Below are positions 12,496-23,795 of a stretch of DNA of 64,000 nt, piece after piece (within the stretch, counting starts at the first letter, position 1; each line of letters begins with the position of its first letter). The stretch lies in the NCBI GenBank assembly GCA_001630475.1, contig KV419424.1, forward strand, positions 362,040 through 426,039, written 5' to 3'. The translations under genes and the position numbers were made by a program. The notes beneath the pieces were generated by a model. That model was not told where the DNA came from. It made no database searches and worked only from the letters and a program-made list of their open reading frames with translations. This stretch comes from Sistotremastrum niveocremeum HHB9708 (taxonomy: Eukaryota; Basidiomycota; Agaricomycetes; Sistotremastrales; Sistotremastraceae).

Positions 12496-14385
12496 TTAGC
12501 TAGCGGACATTGTCCCCTTTGCAAGCCAATAGTCGCGTCGACGCCCATTGTCGGCAGACTTGGGCTTGGACACTGAATTAGGCAGAGATCTTGGCGTCTC
12601 GTGGACACTGGCTGCGAGAGGAGCTCCGTCATCACTGTCATCTTCGTCAGAGATGTATACATGCTTCTCCGGTGAGCGTCGTGATCGACTTCTTTGTATC
12701 TGATATCTGCTTTCTTCCTGATGCCCCGACTTGTCTGTGTCTTTCCTTGTTGGAGACGGAGGATTGGGTGATCTTGTATATATCCGAGTCACGCCTTTAG
12801 CTATTCCCAATTTTCTGTGCAGGATGCCGCTCTCCCAGATTGCACGGACATCTTTGCGATGCGCAATGGTCTATGAAAGTCGTTATCGTCACTTCAATGC
12901 GGAGGAGCTTAGAAAACTTACTTCGGGCGTCACACTCAGGATATTGGCGAGTATGCTCGAAGAACCATCAGGCCAGATTCCTCGTTCAGTACGACTATAT
13001 TTGGCTTCCATAAACAGTGATTGAGTGAGTCGGTCAAAAGCGCCCGCAAACGCAGATCGGACTCTTGGTATACTGAACGATCCCTTGGACACGTCATTGG
13101 CTGTAAAATGGTCAGCAACAAATAGCAAAAGGGTATACTAGTACGAACAGGGATCCACAGGATCTTCAACCGATAACAGAAAACCCTGTCGAGGGTCCGC
13201 CCAGCCTCTCTCATACTTGTTATAGTATGTACCCCCTTCTCGAACAGAAATGCCTACTTCGGTGTAGTTGAAGCACTTTCCATAGCATTCAAAAAACTCG
13301 GGGATCAGAACGCCCAGGTTATGAGACGGATCAATCTCTGCTCTTCGGTGTTTCGGGTGCATCTGGTCCGTCCGACGTTCATGAATTTCGAGGTTCAAGA
13401 CACAGGGAGCTCACCTGCAGGAAACTGATCACAAGCAGAACTGTACTGTAACTGCCCAGGCCACCAGTGAACACCTCATTGATGGATCTTTGACTCAGGA
13501 AAGCTTTCGCAACAAAAACGAGGCAGCGAATGGCCGGCAACTCCTCGAGAAATCGGTTCAGCAAAGCACCTGCCGCAACACCGTTCTCTTGATTGATGCT
13601 AATATCAACTGGAAACTGGCCTGCAAGGAATGTGTAACAGTGCGCCGTGAACAAGATGCGCGACATACCAATCTCGGTGACAAACTTGACGATGGGCACT
13701 CTGGCTTGTGCAATTACCGTGACTTGATCGGTAATACCAGAACGCTTCAGGGCGTTCGCTAGCGCTACCAACGTGCGTTTTTTATCCCTGTTGGAAAGCT
13801 CGTGGGATTGGAGGACAAGGTCGATGTCTCTGCGGACAGTCAGTTATAAGACAGATGCAAGCACGAAGTGTTCGTACGCAGTGGGGAGATAGAGTTTGGT
13901 TTGGAAGCTCCCGAATGGTAAAAGTGTGGCGTCAGGGAATGCACGCTTGACGACGCGTTCAATCTGTTGAACTACGAGGGATCTTATTTCGTGTTCTTCG
14001 GGAGTCGGAGATATCCAATTCGTAAAGGCCAGCGCTTCTCGATGTAGCCTATACGGGAATGAGACGGTGGCGTTGCAGAAAGGAGAATAACAGACAGATC
14101 CGCGACATTGAGGCAGTCGTCACGATTAATGTGTTCCTCCCAAGGAATGTGGCTAATTTCTGGCCCTCTTTTTCTCTTCCCTGGTCGAGCGTCACGACCA
14201 TCTCCGCCCTTTCTTTTTAGGCTGGGCGAGTCCACGGGTGTTTTACCTCTTCTGGGATGAGATTGCTCCCGTGGCTCAGCCGAAGGTGCCCGCGAGCTAG
14301 TAGCAATCGACGACGAGTCGTTAAACGGGATAAAATCTTGAGCACCAGTGAACCCAGTCAAGGTTGTAGTAGTTGTGGTCATCAT
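12496..14385 (-). CDS. TRF4: Non-canonical poly(A) polymerase Trf4/Cid14 (TRAMP catalytic subunit)
   Basis: Nucleotidyltransferase that oligoadenylates aberrant nuclear RNAs for exosome decay. The N-terminus has a Thr run, GAQDFIPFND, then a basic linker and ISHIPWEEHINRDDC. The palm domain is split by introns: VKRAFPDATLLPFGSFQTKLYLPTA joins DIDLVLQSHEL, giving the catalytic Asp pair. VTVIAQARVPIVKFVTEIG, VDISINQENGVAAG, FLSQRSINEVFTGGLGSY, MHPKHRRAEIDPSHNLGVLIPEFFE and VEDPVDPC (PAP-associated domain) follow, then DVSKGSFSIPRVRSAFAGAFD. An acidic/basic tail ends GTMSAS. The start at 14385 (MMTTTTTT) is chosen because the CMC2 gene begins divergently at 14442; an earlier in-frame start at 14523 would overlap it. 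Confidence 0.9.
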
Positions 14386-14441
14386 CGTCGGACAAACGAG
14401 ATTCCGACTCCCGATTCCGATTTTTCGGTGGAGGCGCTGGC

Positions 14442-14783
14442 ATGCATCCACAGCTGACTGACAAGAAACTAGGTTGGCTCCCACTTGGCTGGCGTTGATT
14501 GCACGTTCTGACGATCCTTCCACCAGTCTGCAAAGATTTCATCATTGCTCTTGAGGCTTGTCATCAATCATGGGTCAAACGCATCACCGGAGGTTGTAAC
14601 GATGTCAAGCATGAGCTTGGTCTGTGCCTCCGGAAAGAAGTCAAGAAATTGTAACGGCAGTTTTGCACTCATTTCTAATGTGATATACAGAGAATGCAGC
14701 GTGCTTCCTCAAATCGGGAAGAGGCCAAAATTCGAAGAGCTCGCGCTAGTCAAGCCATCCGGGATTTGCACGTTGATGATTAG
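14442..14783 (+). CDS. CMC2: COX assembly mitochondrial protein 2 homologue (twin CX9C)
   Basis: Small gene in three exons: 14442-14472, 14527-14639 and 14691-14783, giving 78 residues. The start MHPQLTDKKLV matches the Cmc2 N-terminus. The second exon holds two CX9C motifs, C-KDFIIALEA-C and C-NDVKHELGL-C, followed by LRKE. The third exon encodes a basic helix starting RMQRASSNREEAKIRRARA. Known role: a protein imported by Mia40 into the mitochondrial intermembrane space, needed for cytochrome c oxidase assembly. Both introns have GT-AG ends; the second has a weak donor (gtcaag). It is divergent from TRF4 with 56 bp between starts and converges on the esterase. Easily missed because no single reading frame covers it. 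Confidence 0.9.
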
Positions 14784-14967
14784 GAGCATCACTTGGGTTT
14801 ATTGTGTGGTCTCGTCCAAATCGCCGCAGGGAATGTATTCTGGCAACCGACAGCTATGCTCATACAACAGTGTCCACCACACCCATAAGCAAAGTCTACG
14901 TGACATGTATACGAGTGACGATTGGCAGTCGTTTGACAACAGGGTTTCATACTTTCCAAACCATGAC

Positions 14968-16197
14968 TCAGAAGCCACTCAGCTTGGTTGAGATGGCATG
15001 TGCCAGAATACTAGAATGAGTAGCATTGAGTCTTTGTTCATCAAACAGGCAGAAGAAAGCATACTTGTGGACCGTGAATAGGGGATGAAGAGTGTTCAAC
15101 CAGAAGTAGTTCGAAACCGGGGCGTACGGTGCTATTTGGGTAGTAGTTGACGGCGTTCCATTTTCATATGCTTCAACATAGCCTGTAGAGTTCACAAAAC
15201 CTAGCGTGGCCGCGTTGTCGAGTAATGAGTTGAAGACAGCCGCCGCATCAAATAGGATAACTTGGCCAAGGCCACTATGAGTAGCCTTGAAGAGTGCGAC
15301 ACGCTGCGACAGCTGCTTGTTGTAGTCCGCGAGGGATGCTTTCACGGCCGCAGTGGCCGCAGGGCCTTGTTCGATGAATAATGGAGTACGGTCGATAGGA
15401 GGGACATTCAAGAATAAGAAGGATCTTGCACCTAGTCAGCCGCGTTAAACTATCATTGCAAAGCAGATATATTGAGACGTGCCGTGATCGTAGAGAGTTT
15501 CCACTTGTTTGAAATAGTCATTCATGATGGTGTTATGGAATCCTGACTGGGTGACGTTGTTCTGAAGCATAGTTAGCGAGAGACCGTAATCTACATTCAA
15601 AAGATGAAGTGACTTGCCCAGTTCCAAGAATTGCCGACATCATTGATGCCGATCCAGATAGCGAAAAGACTGTTAGAACTGGACCATTTTGCACCGGTAG
15701 GTTTGGACGAGAGATATTTGACAAACTGGGCCACTTGATCGACCAGTGAACTACTAGGCTGTCAGTTACACCGCCCGCCCTCACGAGGTGTACTCACAGA
15801 ACCGTCGGCAGGTAAGGGGTCACTAGCTTGTTGTCGGTGACTGCGCCGCCATAGGCAAGGTTGAAAATCTATGGCCGAGTTGGAAAGGATGATGTCGCCA
15901 TTCAGATGGATATGACAAACCTTGGTGTTCGTAACATTGTAAGTATCACCTAGATACTGCACCCAGTTGGGGCCATTAGAGGAGGTCTGAATGAGATTCA
16001 GCCTTGATCATATAAGGGCACTCGAACTGTCTCACAAAACCAGGGGTAGGGGAATTAACTCCAGCGGAGATGTTGAAGCCTGTGGTAGTATAGCTGTCTC
16101 CAAAGACAAAGAGATAGTCAGTCGTTCCCCAAGTGAGAGCAGAGACTCCGATTCGGGTAGAGGCGACAGCGAGGACAGCAGCTACTGAAAATCGCAT
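14968..16197 (-). CDS. Secreted GDSL/SGNH acetylesterase (carbohydrate esterase family 16-like)
   Basis: Likely extracellular acetylesterase acting on acetylated hemicellulose oligosaccharides. It begins with a signal peptide (MRFSVAAVLAVASTRIGVSA) followed by YLFVFGDSYTTTGFN, the GDSL block I with the nucleophile Ser. SSNGPNWVQYLGDTYN leads to the LAYGGAVTD stretch (block II) and SSNSLFAIWIGINDVGNSW gives the block III Asn. The end carries NYFWLNTLHPLFTVH with the catalytic Asp/His region, in which His sits next to an intron, then ILAHAISTKLSGF. About seven short introns interrupt it. Several N-x-S/T sites fit secretion. Family placement rests on motif similarity to fungal CE16 enzymes. Confidence 0.88.
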
Positions 16198-16793
16198 GGT
16201 TGAAGGGAATGGCTGAAAGCTGTTGACGGAAAAGAGGGCGGATAGATAAAGTACTGCTCAGTCTTCTGATTGGGGCAAGTGGGAGCACGGCTAGCGGACG
16301 AAACGCCAGCACCACCAATCGAAGATGGCGTCGACGCGGTGATTTTCAGAATAGCATGCCAGAAGAACATAGAATAGAGTCAGAAGCCAAGATCACAAGA
16401 CACCGAGAGGACATCAATTGTCCGATGCATTCCCGAGGGGCGTGCTACCGGTGTCGTGCTCAGCCGCGTACTACTATAGGTCAATGGAACGGGATGCAGA
16501 CATCCAGACTACAGAAGAGCATCCCTAAAACATGCAACGGGCCGGGGCGAATGTCGGGCAAGCCAGTTATGAATGTCATCATGTGTGCGACGCGTTAATT
16601 ATCAAGCGTCTGCTCAGTTGGTGAGCAGGTAGCAAGCCTCCAGAGTACAGTCCATAGACATATTGATTCGGGTGCTAGTGCCATGAGCAGAGCGAGGCCA
16701 GAGAGCACTTGATGCCACAACGTTGTAGTTCGGTCCAGGTCGATCATAAGCGCCGACGGCCGAATTGAACCGGGCCCGTCACGGTCGCAAACC
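16198..16793. other. Intergenic region between divergent esterase and AP-2 mu genes
   Basis: About 600 bp holding the promoters of both divergent genes. No convincing coding exon, tRNA or repeat is visible; short open frames here have no recognisable motifs. Confidence 0.6.
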
Positions 16794-18586
16794 ATGATCT
16801 CAGTACGTTCTACTCCTGCAGCGCATGAGTCCTTAACTGACTCTGTCAAGGGATTTTTCGTGTTCAATCAAAAGGGCGAGGTGCGCGCCTTCAAAACTTT
16901 CCGTGGCCCTGGCTCTCTGACCAGACCCAGGTCCTTATTTCTCGGCTGTATCGCACTGATGTCAAGTCAGCCTTCCTTATGCGCCTCCTCTAGTCTAAAG
17001 GCTAATCTGGGTCCAGACGGTCGATATCCGATGTCTTTCGTATACAAGTCGTCTCCAACAGTGATGTTCGATCTCCAGTGATCACTTTAGGCTCAACGAG
17101 CTTTTTCCATGTCCGGGTGAACAATCTCTACGTGATGGCAGTCTCCAAGTGCGCCGTTTGTATCTGCAGTGATACCGCACTCATTGCTCTCTAGAAACAA
17201 TGCAAATGCCGCGCTTGTTTTTGAATTTTGCTACCGATTCATCGCTATCTGCAAATCTTATTTTGGCAAAATCGACGAGGAAAGCGTCAAGGGAAACTTC
17301 GTCTTGATATACGAGTTGATTGATGGTGAGCGAAGGTGACATGGACCGTGCAAGGCTGATCCGACCTCTCACTCTCTCAGAAATCCTGGACTTCGGCTAC
17401 CCTCAGAACAGCGAGGCCGACACCTTGAAGATGTATATCACGACTGAGGAAATCAAATATGCCAGCGTTGCTGTCAGTTCTTTTTCCGCGCATGTAATAT
17501 CAACTTAAAAGTCTTCAAGGAAAATTCATCCAAGATAACGGTACAAGCCACCGGTAACACCAGCTGGCGCAGGAATGATGTCCGTTACAAGAAGAACGAA
17601 GCCTTCGTGGACGTCGTCGAAACTGTCAACCTTCTCATGAGCAGCAAAGGTTTGTCCTCTGTCCAGCATCGATGGCCTTACAAAGTCTTATGCGACGGCT
17701 CAGGTACTGTGCTTCGCGCCGATGTTGATGGTCACATTGTTATGAGGGCATATCTTACGGGCACCCCGGAATGCAAATTTGGTCTGAATGACAAGCTGGT
17801 GCTGGATAGGGCCCAAAGGGGGAACTCGCAATCTGACAGTGGAGGGGCAGTAGAGCTAGATGACTGTCATTTCCATCAATGCGTCCGTCTGGAAGGGTTC
17901 GACACAGACCGAACAATCAGCTTCATCCCTCCTGATGGCGAATTTGAGCTCATGAAGTTGGCCGTTTCTCTCATCAGACGGATATGATTCACGAACTCCA
18001 TCTTTGCCAGGTATCGCTCGACCACCAATGTCAATCTTCCTCTCAAGATCTTACCAACTGTAACGGAGATCGGGACCAGCCAAGTCTCGTACATCGTCAC
18101 CGTCAAAGGTTCTTTCAGTCCCAAACTTAGTGCTACGAACGTCGTATTACGAATCCCAACCCCTCTCAATACCACAAGCGTCGATTGCAAGGTGCCGATG
18201 GGCAAGGCGAAATACGTCCCGGCCGAGAACGTTATCATTTGGAAGTAAGTTCCAGAGGGCGCTCTATCCGAATGGTGCTGAGCTTTATTTTTAGGATACC
18301 TCGCATTCAGGGAGGGTCTGAACCCACCTTTACCGGCACGGCTCAGTTGACTTCGACGACGACTAAGCAAGCCTGGGCCAGACCTCCTATTGATGTTGAT
18401 TTCCAGGTCCTGATGTTCACTGCGTCGGGTCTCCTGGTGCGGTTTCTAAAAGTTTTCGAAAAGAGCAACTACAATAGCGTAAAGTGGGTGCGCTATTTAA
18501 CAAAAGCAAGTGGGAGCTATCAGATCAGAGTGCGTTATCTCTTCGAACCTGTCGCGATGCTGTTTTGACGTCCGTCTTAGTTTTGA
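16794..18586 (+). CDS. APM4: AP-2 complex subunit mu
   Basis: Medium subunit of the clathrin adaptor AP-2, which binds Yxx-phi cargo signals at the plasma membrane. Exon 1 encodes only Met-Ile-Ser; a 48-nt intron leads to GFFVFNQKGEV. The longin-like N-terminal domain continues with VITLGSTSFFHVRVNNLYVMAVSKC-type sequence, FCYRFIAICKSYFGKIDEESVKGNF, VLIYELIDE and LDFGYPQNSEADTLKMYIT. The mu homology domain has VDVVETVNLLMSSKG, VLRADVDGHIVMRAYLTGTPE, ECKFGLNDKLVLD, CVRLEGFDTDRTISFIPPDG, RIPTPLNTT and KVPMGKAKYVPAENVIIWK. The C-terminus VKWVRYLTKASGSYQIR splices to a final Phe-stop exon. The pattern is that of AP-2 rather than AP-1 mu. Confidence 0.95.
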
Positions 18587-18899
18587 ATACTGCTACTGGT
18601 ATATAGTTCCGTGGGAGCTCCCCGTTGGTCATATTTTTAGGTTGATTGTCGTCTGTAGGATACATAGTTGCGGATTTAGAATAATTGTATAGACTTATTG
18701 AAACACTCTTGATGTGTCACACCCAGTCTGGCCCCATGAGGGATTAGATTAGCAGAATGCATAGGATGTTCTCCAATCTCGAACGCGTCACACTACCAGG
18801 CGCTCAGCCTTTAGCTGAATCAGTTAGCCTTGGTTGCAGCAGTGACAATCACACTATTCTTCTTCCTCTACTCTCTGGAAGCCCACGATCAGCACTGTC
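18587..18899. other. Intergenic region between AP-2 mu and the SAPS gene
   Basis: About 310 bp with a pyrimidine-rich stretch before the next start codon. No gene or repeat is seen. Confidence 0.5.
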
Positions 18900-21800
18900 A
18901 TGTTCTGGAGGTAAGCTCATGAGAATCTGGATGACAAGATGCTAAAAGTTGGCGAACATAGATTCGGCTTTCAAAACGCCTCTTCGATTGATGCTTTACT
19001 CGACAAAGAAGACGTCACTGTTGAAGCCATATTGGACGAGGATGACTTGATACAAGAATGCAAGAACCAGAATCCCCGTCTCATGGACTTTCTACGTCGT
19101 GCAGACGTTCTGCAAAGGCTGTTGAGATACGTGACAGGGGAAATAGAGGGTGAAGAGCGGGATCGATTCAAGTGAGCAGCCTCGGCAACTTTTTGAGTTT
19201 TCTTGACGATATCAAGATATCCTTTCGTGGCGACCGAGGTGCTCTGTAGCGATATGTGGTCTATCGTCGAAACATGTCTTGAGGATCCAGACCACCTCCT
19301 GCGGCCTTTCTGGGATGCTGTTCTTGACAGATCGGCGGAAGAAATGCAAACCAGAGCTTCAATGGCTGCCCATTTCACCAAGATTAATTTCTGTTTCATG
19401 AGCAAGAAGCCGGTCGAGGTCAATTGGGTGATTCCACCAGATACCGCGTTTTGACCTGCCATCGTTCACTAGATGTTTGTCTTCATCCGGGATCAGCCCT
19501 TGGTGTTGGAACGGATATTGGCCCACATAGAAAGCACGCCCTTCGTCGATCTTCTTGTACGCATTATACAACTGGACGAGAACCCGACTGTTACCGGTGT
19601 CCTCGAAGTGAGTCTTCATCAGATATTCCGCGTTCTGCACATTGACCCTATGACAATCAGTGGCTGTCATCCGAACGATTAGTTCCGAGGCTCATTGATT
19701 TCCTATCCCCAATTCAAAGTCCCGATATACACGTCGTCGCAGCCGACCTGATTAAGATCATCATCACAATGTCGGCACCTTCTCCAGGACAATCGGCATT
19801 ATCAGAGGGATTACAAAACGGGCCAGCATCGAATCGATTTGCAAGAGAGGTGGCATCTCTAGAAAGCATCACAAAACTAGTCGGTCATATGCTGGATGAT
19901 GCCCCGAGCGCCAGCCCTATGACTACCGATGTTTGGACTTCGGGCCAGGATTCATATTCCCTGTCAGATTCTGTGGTTTCTTCGACCACGGAACAGGCGA
20001 CATCTTCGGCAGTGAATTCTATTTCAATTTTGATTGAGCTGATTAGAAAGAACAATTCGGATTATTTCGAGCCCTTTTTGTTTCACACCTTGCGAAACAG
20101 ACTCATCCAGGTGCAGCAACATATACATCTGCAATCAGATGAACCTCGCCAAGTTCTTGAACGGTCAATGGCCGAGATGGTTGAAAGAATGGGGGTTGTG
20201 CATTTGGGTACCCTGTTGGAATATATTTGTGGGAAGCTATGTGGATTCCAGCGACTACTACTCAACCCTCGATCAGAGGTTTGTCCCCCACATCACATAT
20301 CACCTCTGATTACTCATGGCGCCGTTAAGAGTGCAGTTATATCGACCACATTTGGGACGATACGACCTCTGACGTTCGAGCGACTTCGAATATGTGAGCT
20401 ATATGCCGAATTACTGCACTGCTCCAATATGTCTTTGCTAAACCGACCGCCTGGGATTGGACCAAAATACGACGAGAGTGGTCGATTGCAGGGCGGCCTT
20501 GCGGCTCTTGAGGAACTAGCTCAGGTTATCACGACCAGCTCGGGAAATACGGCCGAACCAGATCGATCATCTGAAAGCGTCAACGAGATCGAGCCATCAA
20601 AGGAGCTCCCGATCTCAGGTCTGCAAGGACGCACGGCATCAACAAGTTCTCCATTTCTGTCAGATTCAGACGACAGTCTAAGCGGAGACGGAAGTGACGA
20701 TGGCATGGAAGACATCGACGTTGATGGATCTGAATCTGATAGAGCGAAGGTTATGTCCCTGGAGACATCAGGACATCCCTCTGTCGTCACTCTCCCTGAC
20801 AGTATTTCGGGAGACGCTGACTCACCTCACACACCCTCGGAAACATCAACCGTCCACCCCCCTGTCTCAAGTGGCATTGATTCACCTTTAGGATCTGAAG
20901 CCGACGTGGAGATGGCAAAAAATCCGACCCTTTCATCTGGTGATCGCCTGAAGGACACTTTTTTGCAGATGAATATCATCTCGACCTTACTAGTGAGTTA
21001 TATTGCTAGATATATTCAACATTTGCGTGATGGAGCTTTCTTTAGGATCTTTTCTTTGAATTTCCGTGGAACAATCTTCTACACACAATTGTTTACGATG
21101 TCATTCACCAAGTTCTGACTGGCCAATTGGACCCTGGGCTCAATCGAGAGCTGATTGTTGGCCTTTTCAGAGACGCTCGCTTGTTATACCGTATATTAGA
21201 AGCACAGAGATTGAATGACTTAGAAAGGTGCGGCTACAGCTTCCGGGCAGCATTATTGACTCTGATACTCTACAGTACGAAACCAAAGGGCTTACGATTA
21301 GGTTTCATGGGTCACATCACGCTCATCTCTGAAGATATCGTGTCTGCACTAGAACACTGCCCGGCTGAACTCTCTGAGCGACTTCAGGGGTACATTCCAC
21401 AGCCGGAATGGACTGAGTATGTGCAAGGACGTTATCTTGAAACCAAACGAAAGGACGCTGCGCTTTTGGGTGGAGGAAAGCCGGCTGTCAGTTCCAGTGT
21501 GATACGAGGTGAAGCAAGCGTTGCACAGTGGGGCAAGATAGACGAAGACGATACAGTTTCATCCAAGAAAGTAACGCCTCTGGCACCACCACCTGTGGGG
21601 AATGGCAGCTTGAATGGAGAGTTGCGACGCAACGGCCGATTAAAGCGAGAATCGACCGCCGATTTTGGACAGCCCACAATGGCTGACCTTCGGGAGACGT
21701 CCCAATTTGATGAAGAGAGCAACACACCCTCCGCACAACATGTTGAGTGCCTTCGAGTCGTGGTGGGGCTTCAACTAATCCGGATTATAACAGTTCGTAA

Positions 21801-22440
21801 ATTATCTTGCCGCTGAAATGAGTTCTACGATGGATCGGTTTGGATCGGCGGGGGACGATACATCCGATGATGAGGACGAAGAATCAGGCTGGCTATCCCA
21901 GTCACAGTTTGATCTATCGGTGTCGCCACTCTCTAGAGGGATAGGGACCGAATCTCAATCACTATCCAGGTCCTTCGGGGTACGTTGCTTCGAATATATA
22001 TTCACATAGACCTCGTTTAACCCAGAAACAAAGGACTCTTTCAATCCTCTCACGAATCACTCCTCCTTGGAAGATGCATTCAATGCCGACAGTGATGAGG
22101 TAAGACTATTCTAGTCACTTTTAGACCTTTCTTTAAATACCCTCTCTTTCAGGATGACTCTGGATTTGGGCCCTTCTCTGATTCAGCAGCAGCCCACGAC
22201 CCTTTTAATTTCTCAAATGAATTTGCAACGGCTGAAGGCCCTGAAAGTCCTTTCGATGACTTTGGCGGCTTTGGCGACTTTCAAGCTGCTGAAGAAACTG
22301 ATTTAGCTTCATCTGGTGATAGCTGGGCGTGGGAGAATAGCGAGTCAGGACGAAAAGCAGGTAGCGACGAAGTGGAGGAGGGGATGTCATTAGCGGCCAG
22401 TTCGAGAACAGACAGAAGTAGTCGGCACGATGAATCTTAA
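18900..22440 (+). CDS. SIT4/PP6 phosphatase-associated protein (SAPS domain)
   Basis: Regulatory partner of the Sit4/PP6 phosphatase, acting in cell-cycle and TOR-linked control. Exon 1 is 11 nt (MFW plus part of Arg), spliced to RFGFQNASSIDALLDKEDVT. The SAPS domain shows LDEDDLIQECKNQNPRLMDFL, VATEVLCSDMWSIVE, FTKINFCFMSKKPVE, LVRIIQLDENPTVTGVLEW, LIDFLSP and NSISILIELIRKNNSDYFEP. It resumes across an intron at about 20992-21048 with DLFFEFPWNNLLHTIVYDV and MGHITLISEDIVSAL. Acidic Ser-rich stretches (about 20640-20930) and a C-terminal region with DFGGFGDFQAAEE follow. The last exons are small and separated by short introns. SAP155/SAP185 paralogues cannot be told apart here. Confidence 0.92.
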
Positions 22441-22765
22441 TGCATCTTTACCCTCATCTGCTATTGTATCCCCCGAACTCGTGGCCCGAACTCTCACGGG
22501 CATTCCACATATATCTGTATGCTGTTCCAAGTGGCCTACATTATCTTCAAGCCGACTCCCATATCTTTGGACCCAGATGTTCCTATTCTAGAGCACCAGA
22601 AAACTTGCGAGTGTGGTCAAACTCAATCGGGAACGTAATGAACTGTGTTAGTGTGTTGTATTCAGCGAAGATTCCTTATATAGTTAGTTCCATGGTGGAT
22701 CGACGAAAGTGTTCCGTTCTTTCTAAACATCTTCCTTGAACACTGAACATTCAGATCGTCTTATT
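22441..22765. other. Convergent intergenic region (SAPS gene / FAHD1)
   Basis: About 325 bp between two converging genes, presumably 3' UTRs. No gene motif or repeat is seen. Confidence 0.5.
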
Positions 22766-23705
22766 TCAGGCAGCACGAAATTCATATCCTCCAGTGCGCT
22801 CAATTGCTGATAGCTCGAGCATTGCTATGGTTTCGTCGTTGTGGGGGAGGGCGAGGCCGGCAGTGAGTGTGTCGCCTGCGGCCAGAGGACCGACGCCAGC
22901 GGGGGTGCCGGTTAAGATCACGTCATTCTCCTGTTGGAATATATCAGGGCAAGGTTCTTGAAGCTTCGGGGCACGGAGATATACCTCTAGAGTCATGATC
23001 GAAGAAATGTGCTCTATCAGGCGAGGAATCTGGAAAATCATATCTGCGGTCGTCCCTTTCTGTTTGAATTGGCCATTTATCTGGGTCGTTGTCAGTGGCC
23101 GCCTATGTGTAAGGTATGATTCCAACCTTCAACCAGAGGCTGAGGTTGTGAGGGTCTTGTATCACAGTCTTGGGGATGAATGGGCTGAGGGAAAGAGAAT
23201 ATATGCAACGAGCGCGATGGGGTGCTGAACTCGGCGCACCTGACGGGACAGAAGGTGTCAAAGCCTTTTGCCGTGGACCAGGGTAGTCCTTTCTTCTTGA
23301 CGGCATCCTGTACGTTCCGGGCCGTCATGTCGATGGCCAGAGCTACACTGAGATGATTGGCAAGTGGAAACCAAGGCCGAGAGGACTTTATACCATATCC
23401 TGCGACGTGAGCCCCCGCAGAGTGGGCTGGAATATCACGACCTGACTTTCCTATGACGACGGCGAGTTCCACTTGGCACGGCGGTCAGCCACGAGCTCTA
23501 GAGAGTGGCAACGTTGGAAACCTTCGTGGTGAGCGACCACGCCCTTTGGAATCTCGATTTTGCCTCTATTGGCGACATAGCTGGTCGTGGGCTTCAGGAA
23601 GAAGAAAGGCTCCTTAGGAACAGCATTGTTGAGCTCCTTTGCATGGTCCACGTAATTGCGCCCAATCGCGATGATTTTCTTGCCAGTGGACACGAAGGAG
23701 GCCAT
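22766..23705 (-). CDS. Fumarylacetoacetate hydrolase-domain protein (FAHD1-like acylpyruvase)
   Basis: FAH-family hydrolase; FAHD1 relatives hydrolyse acylpyruvates and decarboxylate oxaloacetate in mitochondria. [27 protein letters not shown] opens the protein, then [12 protein letters not shown] and, over an intron, [17 protein letters not shown] with the metal-binding Glu pair. [33 protein letters not shown], a short exon with the [12 protein letters not shown] stretch, and [17 protein letters not shown] follow. The end holds [22 protein letters not shown]. These are family hallmarks in the right order. The start is 90 bp from the divergent ILV2 start. Confidence 0.9.
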
Positions 23706-23706
23706 G

Positions 23707-23714
23707 TCACGTGA
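23707..23714. promoter_or_regulatory. Palindromic E-box TCACGTGA in the FAHD1-ILV2 divergent promoter
   Basis: An 8-bp palindrome containing CACGTG lies just upstream of the FAHD1 start and about 80 bp upstream of ILV2. Basic helix-loop-helix factors such as Cbf1 bind this core in fungi. Binding here is inferred from sequence only. Confidence 0.4.
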
Positions 23715-23795
23715 TGCTTCGGCCGAAGAGAGCGGTCAAGTGCTCCAGTCGATTTTTTGGACGAGTCATGTCCGTCTAGCTTGTCTCCTGCTCCC

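Noticed and set aside
23763-23769. Gcn4-like CGAGTCA upstream of ILV2
   Set aside because: Differs from the TGASTCA consensus at the first base; too weak to call.
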